Positions 60,858 through 64,000 of a stretch of DNA of 64,000 nt are shown piece after piece. The position numbers and the translations under genes were made by a program. Under the pieces are notes generated by a model. It had not been told where the DNA came from, ran no database searches, and worked only from the letters and a program-made list of their open reading frames with translations. The stretch is from Flavobacteriaceae bacterium UBA7302 (GTDB lineage Bacteria > Bacteroidota > Bacteroidia > Flavobacteriales > Flavobacteriaceae), in contig DKQS01000001.1 in NCBI GenBank assembly GCA_002471825.1, positions 233,567 through 297,566 of the forward strand, given 5' to 3'. How positions within the stretch are numbered: the stretch's first letter is position 1; every line of letters begins with the position of its first letter.

Positions 60858-61760
60858 ATGAGACATTACATACTCACTTTCCTACTATTCAGTAGTTTTT
60901 TAAGCTTCAGTCAAAAAGCAGAAATCGTTCCCATCACCTCCTACGATCGTGTTTTACGAGGAGAATTGGGCGATAACAACGCCATAACCATGTACCTAAA
61001 AGTTGCACAGTCATCCGACAACGTAGGTTATATCTATTCGGTTAAAGGGTGGTATCAGTACAATAAAATAGGAACTCCTATACCGCTTGTTGGTTTTTGG
61101 ACGGGGAGTGAAGTACATCTTTTTGTCTCCGAAGATGATAAATTCAATAAAAACCTTCTGAATTTTATCTATGAAGGTGAAAAGGGCAAACAATACCTAC
61201 ACAATTTCATGTATGACATGGAATCATTTTCTTCCAAATTGCCGCAAATCAAAGAGCGGTTCCACCTCAAAATTGAACAAAATCGAATTCAGGGCGATTG
61301 GAAAAGTAATGGCAAACGATTCTGGGTTTCGATGAATAGCAATAATGGGCGTATCCTGAATGAGGTCAACTATATCAAATTACCCAACGGAAAGTACTTT
61401 GACTTATCCAATCTAGGCATTCCCTCAAGAACAAGTTTTGAGGTCATCGCTTCCGCTAACAACAGCCAAAACCTGATCTTGAATTACGCGTATCAAGCCA
61501 ATTTGAATTATAGTGGAAGATGTGGTGGCGCAGCAACATCTGGCAAAATAGCTTTGGTTTTTAATGAGCAATATGCATTGCAATCCTATACAGATGCTCA
61601 ATTAGAAAACTGCTATCGAGATTTAACCGTAGACGATCTAACCAAAGTATCCGAAACCGTTACTAAATACAAAACCTTTGACTACAGCTCTTCAACATCA
61701 GAAGAATTTGTAGTGGATACTCAGAAGGCTACGATTGTTAAAACTGCACCGAAAAAATAG
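60858..61760 (+). CDS. Secreted protein of unknown function
   Basis: 300 residues with signal peptide (FLLFSSFLSFSQ). No recognised domain. Two cysteines in the C-terminal part (GRCGGAATSG and ENCYRDL) could form a disulfide. Preceded by its own promoter. Confidence 0.55.
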   Translation: MRHYILTFLLFSSFLSFSQKAEIVPITSYDRVLRGELGDNNAITMYLKVAQSSDNVGYIYSVKGWYQYNKIGTPIPLVGFWTGSEVHLFVSEDDKFNKNLLNFIYEGEKGKQYLHNFMYDMESFSSKLPQIKERFHLKIEQNRIQGDWKSNGKRFWVSMNSNNGRILNEVNYIKLPNGKYFDLSNLGIPSRTSFEVIASANNSQNLILNYAYQANLNYSGRCGGAATSGKIALVFNEQYALQSYTDAQLENCYRDLTVDDLTKVSETVTKYKTFDYSSSTSEEFVVDTQKATIVKTAPKK

Positions 61761-61855
61761 GAATCTCAATTTTTAAAACACAACCATTACCAGGCACCCC
61801 AAACGATTAGCTTACCAATCAGAAAGGATACCTGGATCGGTTACTTCTTGGTTCC

Positions 61856-62845
61856 TTAACCGGGAATTACTTTAAATCGCTTGGTTTTTGTATCGATGAT
61901 GAGCGTACTCTGGTTCAATGCTTGATTCCCCATCCATCCTTCAATTCTGGTAAAGGGAGTCATCAAGGGTTGTACAAATGAGTACATATTTACAAAAGAG
62001 ACACGATTCAACGTTAGTTTGGCACCTCCAATCATGAAGGGGTGATTGCTGATTTTGGTATTGATATCTATTTTGTCAGTCCAACTTTTAGCCGCATAAC
62101 TGATCAATGGCGACGCTTCATCCGTATATCGTTCGAAACGGTTTTTCGTGGTTATTAACCCAAAGGCTGAACATCCTGAATCATACAAAAATTCATATTC
62201 TTTACCATCTATTTGTACGGGTAGCATAATGCGCCTCCCCGGGAAATCAAAAGGATGGAATCCAGAAGAATTGGTCATCCATTCGGGACTGTTCTCAAAA
62301 AATTGCAAAGTCTGGTTTTTAAAATCAATAGCGGTGATTCGGTTTACTAAGATATCGCTACCAAGTGTTCCAATAAGGATATTCCCTTTGGGTTCATTGG
62401 TTTGGGAAAAAGTGGTTCCATAGTTGGGATAAATTTTCACCATATCCAATTTCACTGGCATGCCTCCTAAAATTAGCTCTAAAGATTTTACAAATCGAAA
62501 TCCGTCTTTGGTAACCTGATCAATCTCTACCCCCAATTTTCTTAGAGACTCCAAGCCTTTTTCATAGAAAAATGAATCGGGAGCTCCGGTATCAAATTGC
62601 ATGTTTAATTGGTATTTCAAATCTCCAATTTGAACCGGAACTAACATGGCAGTTTGCCTCTCGATATGATCATTGAATTTGTTATTGGCCCATTTGAACT
62701 GTATTGGCATTTCTTGATGCTCAAATTCTACGTAAGCTGGGCGATCCTTAAAATACGTCTGGTGGAATTTTCTAATTCCGATTGCTCCTAAAGAAATAGC
62801 TATCACTAATAGAGCAAGTAAACTGTAACCGATTTTTTTCTTCAT
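61856..62845 (-). CDS. Two-lobed aspartic protease-like protein, membrane anchored
   Basis: 329 residues. A single N-terminal membrane helix (LLALLVIAISLGAIG), then two similar halves, each with a catalytic-type triad: FDTG at 84-87 (MLVPVQIGDLKY before it) and YDSG at 221-224 (MLPVQIDGKEY before it). Each half ends in an (L/M)G-x-x strand then ID-x-K (LGSDILVNRITAIDFKNQTL; MGNQALNQSTLIIDTKTKRF). This is the plan of two retropepsin-like lobes in one chain. I infer a periplasmic aspartic protease or inactive relative. Confidence 0.7.
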   Translation of the reverse strand: MKKKIGYSLLALLVIAISLGAIGIRKFHQTYFKDRPAYVEFEHQEMPIQFKWANNKFNDHIERQTAMLVPVQIGDLKYQLNMQFDTGAPDSFFYEKGLESLRKLGVEIDQVTKDGFRFVKSLELILGGMPVKLDMVKIYPNYGTTFSQTNEPKGNILIGTLGSDILVNRITAIDFKNQTLQFFENSPEWMTNSSGFHPFDFPGRRIMLPVQIDGKEYEFLYDSGCSAFGLITTKNRFERYTDEASPLISYAAKSWTDKIDINTKISNHPFMIGGAKLTLNRVSFVNMYSFVQPLMTPFTRIEGWMGNQALNQSTLIIDTKTKRFKVIPG

Positions 62846-62962
62846 GATAATTTATTTTTTGAATAATGGATAAAAAATTAATCAGGAAGCAAAGAAATAG
62901 CGAAACTCAATAATAGCAAGGCTTTTGAGGCCGCCAATTTTATGACAATTTGGTTGTTGGGC

Positions 62963-63523
62963 TTAAACGAATCGAAAGGAAAGCTTTAAAAAATCAAAAT
63001 TATGATTCTTAATCTGAATGGCAGTTCGGACAACTATGAGCAAATTAAAACCATATGCAATCAGAAAAATTATGAGTACAACAGAAACTTTCGGAAAGTA
63101 TTTCTGAATAGTAAATGGGGTAAGAATTAAAATAACGCAAAGAACAATGGAAAATAATAATTGGAAATTTACGATTCGTCCTCCCACCTCACTAACGAAT
63201 TCCGAATCTTTATTTTTTTTCCATGTGATGAAGGGAAAGATTACGTTTCCAAAAGGGATTCCTAGAAAAGACAATATGGAAAGATTGATGATTTTTACGG
63301 TTGCAATTTCTGCAACTCGAGAGTCTTTTACCTTTACAAATTTTTCTTTGAGGGTTTCGGGCTCAACATCAAACTCTTTGGCAAGTGCTGTGAGCGTATA
63401 TCCTTTGGGGACTTTTTCAGAACTCTCCAACCGTTGAATGGTACGAAGTGAAAGACCGGTTTTATCGGCCAAGTCCTTTTGGGTATAGCCTTTTTCTTCT
63501 CTTATGGTTTTTAAAATACTCAC
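62963..63523 (-). CDS. HTH_XRE protein with C-terminal membrane helices (DUF4870-like)
   Basis: 186 residues from GTG at 63523. HTH at 5-60 (GYTQKDLADKTGLSLRTIQRLESSEKVP); then three or more membrane helices with KKNKDSEFVSEVGGRIVNFQLLFS between them, as in DUF4870 proteins. A membrane-bound DNA-binding protein is inferred. Box TATATTTG (63541-63548, minus) lies 17 bases upstream. Confidence 0.75.
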   Translation of the reverse strand: MSILKTIREEKGYTQKDLADKTGLSLRTIQRLESSEKVPKGYTLTALAKEFDVEPETLKEKFVKVKDSRVAEIATVKIINLSILSFLGIPFGNVIFPFITWKKNKDSEFVSEVGGRIVNFQLLFSIVLCVILILTPFTIQKYFPKVSVVLIIFLIAYGFNLLIVVRTAIQIKNHNFDFLKLSFRFV

Positions 63524-63540
63524 TAGAATGGTTAAATGAA

Positions 63541-63548
63541 CAAATATA
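63541..63548 (-). promoter_or_regulatory. -7 box of the HTH membrane protein gene
   Basis: TATATTTG on the minus strand, 17 bases before GTG at 63523. Confidence 0.45.
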
Positions 63549-63623
63549 AAAGGATAAACGAAATGGGTGATCTACATAGAAAGATTAAAAAAGTCCTACC
63601 ATTCATGACTATTTTATTGGAGC

Positions 63624-63680
63624 AGGAGAAAGATTCAAGTCTCGCTAAAAGAGAAGTGGGTATAAGGGATGGCTTATTAA
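63624..63680. repeat. Tandem unit A (degenerate copy)
   Basis: AGATTCA, then TCTC...GAGA, GTGGG and GGGATGGCTTA. It resembles units B and C, 78 bp upstream of B, but its inner stem is weak. Confidence 0.35.
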
Positions 63681-63704
63681 ATGACGTGGGGTCACCAAGG
63701 TAGC

Positions 63705-63758
63705 GACAGGATTCATTTTTCGAGAATCGAAAAATGGGCCTAAAGGATGGCTTTACAA
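63705..63758. repeat. Tandem unit B with perfect hairpin
   Basis: GACAGGATT, then a 10-bp perfect stem CATTTTTCGA / TCGAAAAATG (63714-63723 and 63727-63736, 3-nt loop), then GGCCT and GGATGGCTTTAC. Confidence 0.6.
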
Positions 63759-63785
63759 AATTGTTAGGTTATTCAAATAAGGAGG

Positions 63786-63840
63786 GACAGGATTCATTTC
63801 TCATTTCAATCGAAATGGGCCTGAATGGGGGAAGCTTTAC
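63786..63840. repeat. Tandem unit C with hairpin
   Basis: GACAGGATT at the same place as in unit B, 81 bp downstream; inner stem CATTTC / GAAATG (63795-63800 and 63812-63817) with an 11-nt interior; then GGGCCT and AAGCTTTAC. Confidence 0.6.
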
Positions 63841-63920
63841 GAAGAAGCTCAGACAACATTGTTGTCTATAGCTTTTCTTTTAACCTCAATTAAGATCCAA
63901 GCATCAATTGATTCCAAAAG

Positions 63921-63950
63921 AAAAGCTCCTTGAAAATTCAAGGAGCTTTT
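63921..63950 (-). terminator. Terminator of tRNA-Met
   Basis: Stem AAAAGCTCCTTGA / TCAAGGAGCTTTT just after the tRNA 3' end, with CTTTTC tail on the minus strand. Confidence 0.75.
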
Positions 63951-63953
63951 TCG

Positions 63954-64000
63954 TAGCGGGAACAGGACTCGAACCTGTGACCTTCGGGTTATGAGCCCGA
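63954..64000 (-). tRNA. tRNA-Met (CAU), 3' part, cut by window edge
   Basis: Minus strand: discriminator A at 63954 and acceptor 3' strand TCCCGCT (plus 63955-63961); T arm ACAGG-TTCGAGT-CCTGT; variable loop AGGTC; anticodon stem TCGGG / CCCGA with loop CTCATAA, so the anticodon is CAU (plus 63991-63993). D arm and 5' acceptor are outside the window. Whether it is the initiator, the elongator, or the CAU-reading tRNA-Ile (lysidine-modified) cannot be told from this part. Confidence 0.85.

Larger units (their letters stand above)
63549..63920. other. Gene-free region before tRNA-Met with three tandem hairpin repeats
   Basis: About 370 bases without a convincing gene. It holds three tandem units at about 78- and 81-bp spacing and, at the right, a small hairpin (ACAACATTGTTGT near 63853-63865). 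Confidence 0.5.

Noticed and set aside
61761..61855. Possible imperfect inverted repeat (CCAGG...CCTGG) in the gap between two convergent genes.
   Set aside because: Short arms with a long spacer; could be chance.
63536..63703. 55-codon plus-strand frame starting ATG at 63536, with a repeated DS-x-L...MGL-x-DG peptide pattern continuing past its TAG.
   Set aside because: It overlaps the promoter of the divergent HTH gene, has an in-frame stop, and the repeat pattern is better explained by conserved DNA or RNA hairpins, in which both arms keep pairing.
1..64000. Search for CRISPR arrays, prophage genes, insertion sequences and rRNA.
   Set aside because: None seen by reading; the only mobile-like signals are the GIY-YIG unit and the dispersed palindrome.

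Overview
The window is a chromosomal stretch of a Bacteroidota bacterium, most likely a member of Flavobacteriia (probably Flavobacteriaceae). The evidence is: low GC; almost no Shine-Dalgarno sequences; recurring TAnnTTTG promoter boxes a short distance before start codons; a SecDF-type translocase next to hpt, adk and obgE; and many DUF and lipoprotein families typical of the phylum. I cannot name a genus. Most of the window is ordinary housekeeping and metabolic sequence with tight gene spacing. There is no rRNA, no CRISPR array, no recognisable transposase and no prophage. One partial tRNA-Met lies at the right edge.

Layout. 1-6.7 kb: end of secDF, an in-frame hpt-adk fusion, obgE, a DUF456 membrane protein, a small GIY-YIG nuclease gene bracketed by REP-like palindromes, and adenine deaminase. 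7.3-13.1 kb: a complete trans-4-hydroxy-L-proline degradation operon (deaminase, 2-oxoglutarate semialdehyde dehydrogenase, epimerase, FAD oxidase) divergent from an AraC-type regulator. 13-20.4 kb: YjbR, alpha/beta hydrolase, cyclase, hemW, ruvC, a 43-residue membrane peptide, mnmD, a cytochrome-like lipoprotein, a DUF4920 lipoprotein and ilvE. 20.5-30.7 kb: small enzymes (a PqqB-like hydrolase, methyltransferase, MazG-like, SDR, AlkD, Tag) and two large peptidases (dipeptidyl peptidase III, M24). 30.6-32.6 kb: folA and thyA on either side of a stand-alone glycogen-enzyme E-set domain gene. 32.8-41 kb: a nucleoside transporter with an extra periplasmic domain, a bifunctional nuclease, etfAB, pdhB and a membrane pyrophosphatase. 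41-45.7 kb: a 5-oxoproline cassette (YcsG-type Nramp relative, pxpA, pxpB, pxpC) that continues into a geranylgeranyl-reductase-like flavoprotein. 45.7-55.8 kb: pckA, a saccharopine dehydrogenase-like protein, trmN6, a GH2/GH53 galactan-degrading pair and manA. 55.8-60.8 kb: a LexA-like S24 repressor divergent from a dnaE2-like polymerase and a DinB/UmuC-like polymerase, which looks like a damage-inducible mutagenesis cassette. 60.9-64 kb: a secreted protein, a two-lobed aspartic-protease-like protein, an HTH membrane protein, a tandem hairpin repeat cluster, and the 3' part of tRNA-Met.

The most interesting signals are: (i) the GIY-YIG gene with inverted palindromes whose stems differ by compensatory changes, one of them inside the coding region; (ii) the S24/DnaE/DinB cassette, with a palindromic candidate operator upstream of a -7 box that sits right against the start codon (leaderless); (iii) three tandem units of about 80 bp with hairpin potential beside tRNA-Met; (iv) a YcsG/Nramp relative that lacks the canonical metal ligands and is fused by overlap to 5-oxoprolinase genes; and (v) the doubled retropepsin-like protein. 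Many start sites were reassigned because the longest open frame runs into the upstream gene; several genes appear to use TTG or GTG.
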